DNA of 64,000 bases from Panagrolaimus kolymaensis (Eukaryota > Nematoda > Chromadorea > Rhabditida > Panagrolaimidae). The position numbers and the translations under genes were made by a program. The DNA is taken from assembly GCA_028622995.1 (NCBI GenBank), contig JAJQJQ010000003.1, positions 5,890,001-5,954,000 of the forward strand, given 5' to 3'. Position 1 is the first letter of the stretch; each line of letters opens with the position of its first letter. Below, one piece after another: positions 14,501 to 25,610 of this stretch. The notes beneath the pieces were generated by a model. It was not told the origin of the DNA. It saw only the letters and a list, made by a program, of their open reading frames with translations, and ran no database searches.

Positions 14501-15177
14501 ATTTTTCTATTGCTTTAATATAGTTAAAAAAACTTACTTCGATTATCATTTCATCATTTTGAAATAATTCTTTTCCTAATAAAATTATATCCTTTCGGAT
14601 TATAATTTTGTCCATGGGGTTCTACAAAATCAAAACATTTAAAAATGTAGGTTGAACTTTATAGGAACTTTCTTACTCTAAGATTATGAACCTTCGTGGT
14701 GGATGGTGTCGGTTGTTCATCTGGTTCATGTTCATCATCTTCAGGGGCTTTGCCATAAAAATCCTAAAAAAAAATTTTAATTCTATCTTATTTTGTCGTT
14801 AGTATTTAGCCTACCGATTTTTTATTTTCTTCTTCATATACATCATCAGCAAAAATGGGTTTTTCATTAAAGGCTTCTTCATGAGCTTGTGAAGAAGCAA
14901 CACTGGATGAATTTGAGATGGTATCTTCTTCATCCTTCCCATTTCCATAACCATAAGAATATGGCTCATTTTCATTTTTATTCAAATTAATGCTTTCACG
15001 AAGCGTTAAAATGGATGGGAGACTATCTGCCATGCTAATATTGTCGTCATCGTCATTTGCCACGGTGCTATTTGATTGTGGCAGGCTAATGGTATCAACC
15101 TGCTCATCATATAATTTTTCTTCTTTTTTCTCACTTTCATTCATAACATCAGGCAAATCAAATGAAGGGCTAAGCAT
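11559..15177 (-). CDS. Tandem pseudo-Ulp1/C48-like protein, copy A (930 aa)
   Basis: Nine exons join in phase: 15177-14815, 14763-14677, 14621-14538, 14079-13939, 13891-13811, 13755-12230, 12162-11996, 11945-11827, 11783-11559. The ATG sits four bases behind a T-rich AG, as for a trans-spliced start. The first 250 residues are acidic and low in complexity. Exon 6 holds two similar domains. In the first, the pattern hydrophobic-FPFS-x-x-NHY, then FFDCL, then HDTAVF matches the order of the Ulp1/SENP His, Asp and Cys motifs. His (about 406) and Asp (about 423) are kept, but Thr (about 474) stands where Cys is expected. In the second domain His and Cys are replaced (Asn 616, Ala 678). The tail is rich in Pro and Thr. 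The family is not one I recognise by name; the protease-fold link is inference. It is related to copies B and C and to fragments in this window. Stop-free exons and good splice sites suggest a living gene. Confidence 0.75.
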
Positions 15178-15563
15178 TTTCTAAAAAAAAAGAAATGTAA
15201 TGAAAGTATTTGAAAAGCATAATTTTAAAAAACGTCGAAAAAAAATCTTTTTTAATAGAAAAAATAACGATTGTCAATTGATAAAATTATATACGAACAA
15301 ATGGCTTCAAAAAATGATAAATAAATTATTATATTTTGAAAAAATTTCGGGAGAAAAAAAATATCATTTTGAGTAATTAATGCATAGCTTTAAAAAAATC
15401 AAAAAAGGCGCATGGATATCAAAGAATATATAGGATGTGTACTACTAAAAAAAATAAAAAACAAGTCAAGCAAAGCGTTTTTTCTTTAAAATGAGCTACA
15501 AATCGAATGAGAAGATAAATTAGAAATAACCAAAAATTATGTTGCAGTATTATTGAATCAAAA

Positions 15564-15852
15564 GTAGGGTTCCATCCCCCTCCCGCCCCCTAGGGGGATC
15601 CCCCTTCCCCCCGCCGATTTTTGCTCCCCGTGCCTCCCTTCCCGTGAGCCTCTGCCCCCGTCAAAAAAATGTAACACAAGGAGGAGTATGTGAAGAAAAA
15701 TCCCCCGTCATATTTACAACAAAAAAAAATTTTTTTTCAAACACCCACAGAGAGGAGTACGTGCTAAAATCCCCCGTAAAAACCTCCCCGCGGCGCGTCC
15801 TCCCCTCCCTCTCCCTCCCCGTGGACCATTCCCCCGGGGGATGGAACCCTAC
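15564..15852. mobile_element. C-rich MITE-like element with 17-bp inverted ends
   Basis: The left end GTAGGGTTCCATCCCCC and the right end GGGGGATGGAACCCTAC are perfect inverted repeats enclosing about 255 bp. The interior is extremely C-rich on the plus strand (runs of CCCC), in sharp contrast with the AT-rich surroundings, and contains direct repeats of CCCCGT and of an AGAGGAGTACGTG-like block. No transposase is encoded. I could not identify a clear target-site duplication. Open frames here arise from the skewed composition and are not treated as genes. Confidence 0.7.
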
Positions 15853-15962
15853 ACGCATGTTAAACTGTTAGTAAAAGGTCGTTTCGAAAGTTTTCGAAAC
15901 GAAAATTGCATGCTCAATTACTAACATGTCATCAAAATAGGTACGTTTTTTACATGCGTGTA
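15851..15962. repeat. Small inverted-repeat hairpin abutting the C-rich element
   Basis: ACACGCATGT at the left and ACATGCGTGT at the right are perfect inverted repeats. Inside them GTTAGTAA pairs with TTACTAAC, and the centre is a near-perfect palindrome GTTTCGAAAG/TTTTCGAAAC. The stretch can therefore fold in several nested steps. It overlaps the last bases of the C-rich element, so one may have inserted at the edge of the other. Confidence 0.6.
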
Positions 15963-17369
15963 ATCAAAAGTAAGGGGGATTAGTTAACAAAAAAAAGTTT
16001 TTTTAACGAAACAAAAAAATTCAAAAAATAGTAAAAGAAAAACGAAAGAAAATAATACATTGAGGAAAACAGTAAATAAAATAAAGGAAAGAAATTCTTG
16101 AACTCATTATTTTAAATAATATAAAAAAGAATTTTCCTTAAGTAAGTAATGATGAAACATTTTTTCCATTTGATAAAAGAGACAAAAAAAGTTTAACAAA
16201 GAAAGAAAAAAAGCCAGAAGTGTAATCGATTTGAAACTATTTTTTGTTTGTTTGCCGGAAGATGATTTTATCGATTGATTATTTTCAAACTTTTTTCTAC
16301 CTTGTTACTTTTCTACTTTTTTTTTAATTCTGTCAGCCTTTTGCTATTTATTGTATTTTGAATACAATTTAATGTCAAATTTTGGGTTTTAAAGATTTTT
16401 TATTCTTCAAAAAGTATCGCTTCAAAAAAAGGTCAAAAATTACTTTATTTTGATTTTTTACTTTTTTGCTTGTTAAAGCGAATCTTGCTTAATTTTTGAT
16501 TATGAAGAAAATATTTTCCCTGATTTTTTTCTTTTAATGTATGTTACTTTATCATAGGTAGGTTAAATTGAGTTTCTCAATGGACACGAAAAATTAACGA
16601 TAGATGTTTGTTATTACTGGTTTTTAGACGTGTTTCAAAAAAATTAAACTGTTAAAAAGATCGTCATCCAAGAAAATAAAAAAGTAGAAATTTTAATGCT
16701 AGGAATGACCATCGTTAAACCCTTAAACTTTTGTCGATGGATTTTTTTACCTATCATTCACAAATAAAAAATTCTATTCTTTTTTTTATCATTAAATCCC
16801 TCTTCTTTCAAAGTGCTCAAAAATATTATGTATTTATTTTTTGTTTGGAGAAGAATTTAAAAAATTGGTGATTATTTTAAACTAATTATAATATATTCCT
16901 TTTGACAGATATCGCTGCTTTTATTTGCTCATTGAAGAACAAAACTTTTATGCGTATATTAAAAAGAGATAAAAAAATAATTCAAACGATTCTCGTTTTC
17001 TTCTTTTTTGTCTATGAAAAGAAGAAGTGAAAAGTTTCGACTACTTTTTTGTTTGGCTTTTTTCCATTTAACAGGCAGGCGACGAAACGGCTCTTTATTT
17101 ACAACTCTTTCTCTTTTCATCACCATAGTTTGCTTCTTTTTTGTTCGTATTTTCCTTGTCCCCGTTCCCCGCCGCCAAAAAAATTCTTTGTTTTTCTCTC
17201 CACGTCTCCCCGTCGCTGAGATATTTTTTTGAAACAAAAAATTAATTTTTTTATAAATATTTCTTTGTTGTTTTATCGACATTTTTCTCAAAAAATCGAA
17301 TACAAAAAGATATGACCCATTCTAATTAATAACAAACATAATTTTTTTGTTTTTGTTTTTTTGTTTTAA

Positions 17370-18195
17370 GTTCAAAAATTTTCGTATTTTAAAGCATGTT
17401 GAGTGAGGGTAGAAGTGAGTTAGACAAAAAAGAGGTTGAATGATTTTTAAAAACAAGCATATTTATTTTTGCGAGTCCAAAAAAAGACGGTTTTTTTGTT
17501 TTCTCATTTTTTTAAAGCAAATTGTTATTATTTTTCTTTACACTTATTGAACTGGCAAGCGTCCGATTTACGCAAAAATAACGATGTTTTTTACTTTCCA
17601 ACCCAAATGGAAAGAAAAAAGCCTTTCGCTGGATGCTCGACCATTCAAATGAAAGCAAGCGAAAAAAATGATGGAAAAGAGAAAGAGCGAAAAACAAAAA
17701 AAAAATAAACAAACGTAAATATATTACCTTTATTTCTCATCCCATCACCTTTTTGCATTTTTTCCGATAATAAAATGACTCCTTGCTTTTTTATTTTTTA
17801 TTGCATTGCTTTTTTCCAAAACGAATTTATTGTTTTATTCTTTTTTTACCTTAAAACTCCTTTGTTTAATTTATTTTGTTTGTAACCATATTTAAAATCC
17901 TACATGCTCTATTTTTTAAGTATTTGACCAATTTGTTGATATGGCTGACATAGCTTTTTTTTAAATTCAGATTTATAAAATTGCATATTTTTTTAATCTT
18001 AGACATTTTTTGTCTTTATTTTTTTGGAAACAAACTTCTTATAAAATAAGTGAAAAACCTTTTTTTGGTGGAGATGAACTAAAAGCAAAACAAAATAATA
18101 ACATGTGGCAAAAAAAGAAAAGAAAGAAAACATTAGCTGTTATGGTTTCAAATGGAGGACATCTTTTAATTTTTCATTATTGCAATAAGCCATAA
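17370..18195. repeat. Duplicated segment, downstream copy
   Basis: This stretch is matched in the same orientation by about 20770-21780. The core (about 17540-17975 against 20945-21385) is almost identical, including an ATGGAAAGAAAAAAGCCTTT block and the downstream TTACCTTTATTTCTCATCCC block. The outer parts are similar but with indels; the shared TTTTTTGGnGGAGATGA motif at about 18060 and 21648 marks the far end. Short open frames in it occur in both copies but look like by-products of composition. The two copies flank the innexin. Confidence 0.85.
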
Positions 18196-18771
18196 AAAAC
18201 GTCTTTTTTGCTTTTTCGATTCATTTGTCTTAAAATACATGGCGATGTAAAAAAATGTAAAAAATTAAAAAATTCACATAAAACTGAATGTCAAGTTTTA
18301 AAAAAGAAAAACTAGTTGAAGAAAAAGGGCAAATGGTCGGTAATAAACGAGAAAAAAGAAGAAGAAAAAACCTAGAAAAAGTTATGGATCAAAATTAATT
18401 GATATAAAAAAGTCAAAGGGTTTCCGTCTGAGCTCCTAAAAATTATTACGCTGTTTTCGAGGTGATTGAAACTTTGTTTCTTGAAAGTATAAAAAAACCT
18501 TAAAAACAAAGAGTATTGTTATATATATTTTTTGAAAGTTTTTCAGTTTTTTTTCACTATATTTTTGGTAATTTCTATGATTTTGCTTTTTTTAATAATT
18601 GTTTCTGTTATCGCTTGGCTTCAAAGAATAAATGAAATGAGTCATATTTATTATTTAAAAGACTAAAATAGGTTTTATAAAAATAAAAAAATGGAAATAG
18701 TTAAAATTATATTTTTGACAATTAATAAAAAAAGATGGAATTTGGTAAATTGCGTTTGCATTTTTCGATGG
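18196..18771. other. 3' flank of the innexin, no gene seen
   Basis: The stretch is AT-rich and without convincing exons. It lies downstream of the innexin stop codon and presumably holds its 3' untranslated region, but I could not fix a single polyadenylation signal among many AT-rich candidates. Confidence 0.4.
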
Positions 18772-20456
18772 CTAAACAAGTGTATTAATATTTTTGGTTT
18801 CGCTTTCTTCTTCTTGGGCGAGGAACTTCCAAAAAAGGCTCGCAGCCACTGCACTAGCTTTCATACTGCCTGCATTTGCATACAAAAGTCGAAGGGTTAA
18901 AAATCCATCAGGGCCAATGTAATCAACAAAATGATGAACATTTTCATCAACAATATTTTCGAGGAATTCTTGTCGCTTCCATGCGCGTTTAGACTAAAAA
19001 TTTAGGTGTTACTTCTAATTTTCAATAAATGGTGACTTACCTTATTTTCACGATGGACATTTTTTAAGATTTTTTTTGCTTCTTCAACTTTTTTTTCAGC
19101 AGCTTCAATTTCTTCTTCATTTCCATCTTTCAAAACATTTTCAAGATGTAATATTCTGTTTTGAACCAATAACAAATCATAATAAACTTTTCGTTCATAT
19201 TTTTTGTCCCATTCAATTGTGGGTTGAGCAAGTTCGCAAGAGGCTTTCATGATGTTTTGCAAAAAATGTCGACGATTGAATGCAGTTAAGAGGTATGACC
19301 AACGGATAATATTTAGGATGTTTGCAACCAAAAGGAGAATAAGGCCAAACCACATGAAATAATAGGCTTTTTCAATCAATCGGTTGGTTGTCAAAACACA
19401 TTGGACAACTTTGGATTTGAGCTGAGTAATATCACCAATATCAACTTCACGAATTTTGAATGTGCATGCGGTGACTCGAGGAAAAAGTTCAGATTGACGC
19501 CAATTCAATCCATTGACCAAATCTGCAATGCTTTTGAATCCAAGGAAGTCTGAATCTTCATGAGCAATGATTTTGGGGATTACCAAGAGCTGAAATTTTT
19601 TTATGTTAAATTTTGGAAAATGAGAAATATATGGGAAAAGTATTACCGTAAATAAGACACAAGAGAGGTTGAGAACTTTGATGAACATATAACAAAAGCT
19701 TAAATAACTTGCGCTGAAGTTGTTGATCCAAAATCTAAAAAAAATATATAAAAAAATTTTTTATCTTTTTTTTCTAGTTAAAAAAAAGTTTTTACTTACT
19801 TTGACATAAAATTTGTATTTTTCATTCTGTGCTTACGATTGAGGGCAATGGACATATGTGAAATAATATTTTTGTAAAATTCCTTGGTTGGAACGCCAGT
19901 AGTGTTGGGCTTTTTGGCTTCACTGAGAATGGTATTCATATGCAAGCCTAAAAAAAGGCGTTCAAGATACTGTATCATTTGAGAGAAAAAAAAATAAGAA
20001 AAGCTTACATGATGACCAATTGATAAATGACCAAAATGATCGGGGAAAAGTGAAAACAACACCAAGCAAAGCGAAGATAAAAGGAGTCCACTAAAAAATC
20101 AAACTTGGATATCTTGCATCAACGGTAATTAAAGAAATAAAACAAACCTGATAAAAATTGAGCTTTTTATATTTATGAAGATTTTCGTAGGTACCATAGC
20201 TTTCATTAACGGGTACATAATACGTGCCTTCAATGAAACAGTAATCCTGGGCGTAGTCAATCCAGCTTTTTCGCCAAGTTGGGCTTTGCCAACAGGTTAA
20301 TGGGTTAGAACCGTATTCCCTTTGAAAAAGCATCAAGCCAATGCCAATCATGATGTAAGAGGCGAATTTATTGTTGAGCCGATCAACGATATCTTCATCA
20401 TTGCATGGTTTGGTGGCAAAAGCCAATAAATCACGAAACCTTCTTACCAAAATCAT
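18772..20456 (-). CDS. Innexin (gap-junction channel subunit), about 465 aa
   Basis: Invertebrate gap-junction and hemichannel protein of the plasma membrane. Six exons join in phase: 20456-20148, 20090-20009, 19947-19800, 19734-19647, 19589-19041, 18993-18772. Family features are visible in order: DEDIVDRLN before the first membrane span; a first outer loop with two Cys (TCWQSP and DYCF); the FYQWTPF signature, a variant of YYQWV, split by intron 1; a second outer loop with ACTFKIR and VVQCVL; the last membrane span; and the terminal DYIGPDGF...AGSMKA block. The start chosen gives the usual 20-odd residues before the first span. An in-frame ATG 66 bases upstream (20522) would add a hydrophobic stretch unusual for the family. 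No paralogue is seen nearby. The exact C. elegans counterpart cannot be named by eye. Confidence 0.93.
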
Positions 20457-20769
20457 CAATACTTTGTAAATCAGCAAGGAGAAGCAAACCCAAAATGAAA
20501 AAGTACGTAAAAAATGGTTCAATAAAATTTTCCGGAAATGCTGATGCTTGATGGGGATGCAACGACTATTTTTTTATTCTTCGTAAAGATAAAAATCTTT
20601 AAAAAAAGCGAAAAAATTTCTAAGTGAAAATGAACTTTTTTGTGCAAAGAAAAGAAAGCTTTCACCAATTTCCTTCCAATGGGTGGTTATTTTTCTCGTT
20701 TTTAAAAACTTTCATAAAGAGTAATCTTTTATTATGATTAGCGATTCAAAAAATAGGTTGAAGTTTTAT

Positions 20770-21780
20770 GGTAAAAAATTTCTGTATATTAAAGAATGTT
20801 GAAGGAGAAGTCATTTAAATAAATAGCGGTATGAATCCTTTTAAAAGACAGACAAATTTTTTTATCATTTATTTTTGCGAGTTCAAAAAAAAGGATGTTT
20901 TGATTTTCTAATTTTTTTAAAGCAAATTGTTATTGTTCTTCTTTACACATATTGAAATGGCAAGCGTCCGATTTACGCAAAAAAAACGATGTTTTTTACT
21001 TTCCAACCCAAATGGAAAGAAAAAAGCCTTTCGCTGGATGCTCGACCATTCAAATGAAAGCAAGCGAAAAAAATGATGGAAAAGAGAAAGAGCGAAAAAC
21101 AAAAAAAAAATAAGCAAACGTAAATATATTACCTTTATTTCTCATCCCATCACCTTTTTGCATTTTTTCCGATAATAAAATGACTCCTTGCTTTTTTATT
21201 TTTTATTGCATTGCTTTTTTCCAAAACGAATTTATTGTTTTATTCTTTTTTTACCTTAAAACTCCTTTGTTTAATTTATTTTGTTTGTAACCATATTTAA
21301 AATCCTACATGCTCTATTTTTTAAGTATTTGACCAATTTGTTGATATGGCTGACATAGCTTTTTTTTAAATTCAGATTATAAAATTGCCTCTTTTGTTAT
21401 TCTTTCACATTTTTCTCTTTCTTCGTTTATTTATTGAGACAAATTTCAAATAAATTAATTTCCCTCTCCTATGTCATGAATTTTAGTATTCAAAGTGAAA
21501 ACATCTTGAAAATCAATTTTCTAAACTTTAAAAAAAATAGACAAGGACATCAAGGTGACCAAAAATATCTGGAATACGTTTGTATTATAAATAGTGAGAC
21601 AATAATAATAATAATAAAAAAAACTTAAAAAAGTGCAGCGTAAAATCTTTTTTGGCGGAGATGACAAAAAACAAAACAAAATAATAACAAATGGGAGAAA
21701 AAGTGAAAGAAAATATTTTGGTGTTATTGTTTCAAATGAATTAAATGTTTCTGTGAAGCAACACAACAGAGAATCATTAA
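20770..21780. repeat. Duplicated segment, upstream copy
   Basis: This is the second copy of the segment at 17370-18195, in the same orientation and upstream of the innexin start. It is longer because of insertions around 21390-21640, including an (ATA)n/(AAT)n run near 21600. It may include innexin promoter sequence, in which case part of that promoter is duplicated downstream of the gene. Confidence 0.85.
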
Positions 21781-21899
21781 TTTTTATTTTAACATCAAAA
21801 TAAAAACAAATGATTTAAGTTGTTTCTAAATATTCTAAATTTTAATATTCAGTTTTGGATTGAATTATTAAAAATGTTATCCATAAAAAATTGATCGAG

Positions 21900-22090
21900 T
21901 GGATGTTTAAAAATAAGATTAGGTTAATTCACACAAAAAATGCCTTGAAAACAAAAAAACCTCTGAAAAAAAATTTCTAATACAAAACTTGAAAATTTGA
22001 TTATTTAATGTTATCTTTTTTTTCAAAGCCACATTGCACGATCAGAACCTTTACTGTGGGAAAAAATAAAAAATGGTTTGGTCAAGCCCA
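21900..22090. repeat. Dispersed relative of the satellite-like sequence at 45.5 kb
   Basis: From about 21945 the sequence follows 45560 onward: AACAAAAAAACC, then TTCTAATACAAAA, then TTAATGTTATTTTTT-type sequence, then TCAAAGCCACAT and CGATCAnAACC. The 45.5-kb copy in turn matches the satellite unit, so this is a third, more worn member of the same family. Confidence 0.6.
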
Positions 22091-23321
22091 CACAAAAAAA
22101 AAACATAAAAAAGTGAACAAAGAAAAAAAGGTGAAAATTAAAATGGAATCCCAGATCTTGCCCTTTTGGCCGATCAAAAACAGCAATGAAACAACAACAA
22201 AAAGAAACTCTTTTTTCTTTATCAAAAAATTTTTTTGTTTTCATTCATTTTCTTTTTTTAATCAGCTATTTTTAAACAAAATAAATGTGAAGTTTTCATT
22301 AATAACAAATTATTTGTTTACTTTAATTTTACCACAAAATGGCAAGATTGGAGAATTTGAAAATTTTATCAAAGTATACCAAAACTTATGCGATAGACAC
22401 CAGTGCTTGCCATCATAATAAAACATTTTAGGCGAAAGACAAACGATCTTTATGGTATTCGCGATTTTTACTAACCGTGCAGAAAAAATATTTGATATAT
22501 AAGATGGCCTTACTCGTTGATAAAACCTGCTCAATTACATGTCTTCTAAATGAATAATATTACGACATCCACCAAAACTTGGATAAAGAGGATGTAGTCT
22601 CAAGCTCATTAGTTTGTCAAAAATGGAAAGAACTTGCAAAAACAATTCTAGTTTATTTTGTTTTTAACACAACTTGCAATAATTTCATCAGATATTTAAA
22701 TATATTGAATGAATTTTCATAGAATAGCAAGAAGAAAAAAAATCGCTAGAAAAATTTTTCTATTCCTTTTTAATATACACGAAAATACTTTTTTTAAATG
22801 AGCAAATAAAATCTGCGATTTCTGTTAAAATGGAAATATGATAATGAGTTTGAAATAATCAAATTTCTTGCATCCTTTCCCAAGCAAAAAACAAATAAAA
22901 TAATATAATTAGAGCACTTTGAAAGAAGCGAGATTTAATGGTAAAAAAAGAATATAATATTTTTTATTTGTGAGTCATGAATCGAGTAGGTTTAGGTTTG
23001 TAAAGGCATAAGCTATCTTTTAAAACCATATTTACTTTTAAAAAGGTCAATTCCATCGAAAAAGACAATTCAATCAAAATTTTAGGTACCATCAAACATC
23101 AAAATATACCACAGAAGACATTCGTTCTAAGACTTTTTTGAGTTCATGGAGCTTGAAAGAAAAAAAAATTTTTATTCTTCTTTTCTTCTGCAATCTAGAT
23201 TCCTTCTCTTCTGACATCATTTTTTTACTGCCGACGCTTTTATTTAGTCATTTCTTTATTTCAGTGACTTCACCATTCTCAAGCTATTTATAACAAAATA
23301 ATTTCCTGCAAATAACTAGCT
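22091..23321. other. Upstream region of the AN1 gene
   Basis: Apart from the decayed frame at 22367-22650 this is AT-rich and without exons that I can support. The last 100 bases before 23322 hold the presumed promoter and leader; TTTATTTCAG at about 23264 could serve as a trans-splice acceptor ahead of the ATG. Confidence 0.4.
22367..22650 (-). pseudogene. Decayed unknown gene, copy 1
   Basis: On the minus strand a coding-like frame is broken by a stop. It contains PLYPSFGG, then HLEDM-stop, then FYQRVRPS, then KIANTIKIVCLSPK and YYDGKHWC. The part around KIVCxSPKxFxxDGK is matched at nucleotide level by 24910-25030. I do not recognise the family. The frame ends without a start or splice context. 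Neighbouring sequence is repeat-derived. Confidence 0.5.
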
Positions 23322-24291
23322 ATGGCTGAATTTCCTGATCTTGGAAAGCACTGTACTTACAAAGAATGCAAACAACTTGGTAAATTTTTACTTTTATTAT
23401 TTCTTTGATCATTTATAATTAAACCATTTTTAGATTTTCTACCTGTTACTTGTGATGCTTGTAAACAACCTTTCTGGTACGTAAGATGTTTTTCAAAATG
23501 ATGATTATTACTTATCACATCTTTTTTTTAGCGTAAACCACTTTCAATACATCAATCATTCCTGCTCAAGAGCTGTTAACAAAGTAAAGATTTCTTTGCT
23601 TATCTTATACAGATTCTTAATTGCCACCGTTTTTCAGGATCGACAAGTTCCTGTATGTCCATTATGCTCAAAACCTGTTCCAATACCTCATGGACGATCA
23701 CTTGATGAAGTAATGAGTTTTCATCTTGATAGCAATTGCGCAAAACCAACTATGAAACTGTCATTCCCTTGTGATTTGAAAGGATGCAAGAAACGTGAGG
23801 TGATTTTTTCTTTTAAGTGTTGATAAAAATAAGTTGTTTTTAGTTCATTGAAGTCACATGTCGCGATTGTAAACACAATTTCTGCCTTGGTCATCGTTTT
23901 AATGATCAACATTTTTGTAAAGGAAATGGTCCAAAAGAAAAGCTCAAAGCTCGTGCTACCACTACTGCCTCGTCATCTTCTCCTATGGTTGGTTTAAGTT
24001 ATGGGAAATTGGATGTAGTTAACATTTTCACTTTTATAGACAAATACGGCGAATAACAAAAATCTGGAACGAACTCTTCATACTCTGTGGAATTGTAGAA
24101 ATAGTAATGGTATAAGTGATGAAAAAGTTACTCGTCAACCTCAAGTTCAAGAAACTGCTCGTCAACATCAAGTTCAAAAAAGTGCTCGTCAACCTCAAGC
24201 TGAAGAAAAGCAACATGCAAGACGTCAAAAAGATTCTCGTTCTCGTGTTGGTACATTTCAAAGAATTTTAAACGGCTGTTGTATTCATTAA
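23322..24291 (+). CDS. aip-1: AN1-type zinc-finger protein, ZFAND2/AIP-1 family (236 aa)
   Basis: Members of this family bind the proteasome or Cdc48/p97 and support protein quality control, in worms under arsenite stress. Six exons join in phase: 23322-23379, 23434-23476, 23532-23583, 23638-23799, 23844-23987, 24040-24291. Two complete AN1 fingers are visible: ligands C11, C16, C26, C29, C34, H37, H43, C45, and then C96, C101, C111, C114, C119, H122, H128, C130. The C-terminal third is a degenerate Gln/Arg-rich repeat (RQPQVQ, RQHQVQ, RQPQAE) and ends in CCIH, which has the shape of a CaaX prenylation box as in vertebrate ZFAND2B. A polyadenylation signal AATAAA lies at 24464. The symbol is an orthology guess. 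Confidence 0.92.
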
Positions 24292-24696
24292 TTATGCATT
24301 TTCTCATTCTATGTTCTTCTGATGTTTTCAACCTGTCTTGTATTACATAACTGTCTTTCTGTAACTGTTACATATTATGTTAATATTTACTGTATTCATT
24401 TAAAACTTTTTGTTTTGTTTTTTATATTATTTAATAATTTAATTGTACGTTGATTTTGTGTGCAATAAAAAAGATAACATGCCTTTAATTTAGAAGTTAA
24501 ATCATTTTGGAATGAAAAGCATTACATATTAAAAATTTAGCGAGTTCGACCTTCGAAGGCGTTGAGTTGTCCAGATATTTGTTTTCCATTTATTAGTTCG
24601 TGGAGAATTACAAATGTATATTGGATATACGGTTGTTCTAGACTTTCAAGTTACTTAGGTTGATTATTTTATTAGATACTTGATCATTAGCAAGAT

Positions 24697-25172
24697 ATGA
24701 AAAAATCTAAATATGGTGATGAGCTTGTTTTTTGTAAAGTTATGAGATTTTGTGGCGATGAAATTTCTTCTTGTTGCAATACAATATTACCATCGCATAA
24801 CATTTCAAATATTTTTTCATTTTCTTCCAAGTTTAAACATAGTTTTTTTGTAACCCATCCATAACTTTAATTTCCTCGCTTATCCTGCTTCATTAAAGTA
24901 CAACAAAATTTTTTGGGATAAACACATTGCTTTCCATCAAAACAAAAGATTTAGGCGAAATACAAACGATCTTCATGGAATTCGCGATTTTTATTAACCG
25001 TCCAAAAAAAAGAATCAAATTGAACGTTGCTTTCTGAAAAATAAAATTTAGACAAATAATTTTTTAAACTTCCTTTGTAATTAATTTTTGGTGGAATTGA
25101 AAATGATATTTCTTTTATTAATGTTTTCTCAGTGCTTGAAAAAGGATGATTCAAAACGTAAAATCGCTTCAT
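24697..25172 (-). pseudogene. Decayed unknown gene, copy 2
   Basis: One minus-strand frame stays coding-like for about 155 codons but is broken by two in-frame TAA codons, after HEDRLYFA and after KQDKRGN. Readable parts include FYVLNHPFSSTEK, FDGKQCVYPKKFCC, SYGWVTKKLCLNLEEN and FEMLCDGN. A segment of it matches 22380-22490. I do not recognise the family. The alternative is a functional gene with short introns around the stops, but no GT-AG pairs fit. Confidence 0.55.
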
Positions 25173-25339
25173 TTTTTTGCTTTTGAATATATTTGTTTGA
25201 ATTTTTTAAAACTTTTTTTTCTTGTTTTTTATGATCTTTTTAAAAAAAACGTAAAATAATTTACTTTTAAATAAATTAAAAAAGAACTAGGAAATTGATT
25301 TTAAACTACCATCCAAATAAAATAATTTACCATACATAC

Positions 25340-25610
25340 ACAAATTTTTAGGATAAACGCAATAGCAAGTTTTTGTTCTTTGACAACCTCAAGTTTTTTT
25401 CCTGGTTATTTTTTTAAATTAAATAAAATTTATTTCATGATTCTCATTCATTTTTTTCTTGCTCTTCCGCTAAGTAAAAAAATGTATTTAAATTTTAGGA
25501 ATGATGACAATCATACCAAAAGCGATGGCGGTTGATTTATAGTTTTCAAATATTTTTATTTACTTTAGTTTACTTTTTTAATTTTTTTAAGTTTTGAACT
25601 TTTAAAAAAA
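25340..25610 (+). repeat. Dispersed repeat R, copy 1
   Basis: Contains TTTTTGTTCTTTGA, TTAAATTAAATAAAATT and GATGGCGGTTGATTTATAGTTTTCAAAT, in the same order and spacing as in 29340-29620. A third, inverted copy lies at 26400-26565. No coding potential is apparent. Confidence 0.65.

Larger units (their letters stand above)
15178..17369. other. Gene-free stretch with mobile-element debris
   Basis: Apart from the two elements between 15564 and 15962, this stretch is AT-rich sequence with homopolymer runs. I see no exon-like open frames with splice signals. The region just upstream of 15190 is the likely promoter and trans-splice leader region of copy A, but no defined motif stands out. Confidence 0.5.

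Noticed and set aside
15644..15871. Overlapping frames on both strands in the C-rich element
   Set aside because: They follow from extreme base composition and lie between the inverted ends of a MITE-like element.
17370..21780. LTR retrotransposon with the innexin inside
   Set aside because: The direct repeats lack TG...CA ends and a target duplication that I can see, and no gag or pol lies between them; the interior is an ordinary innexin gene.
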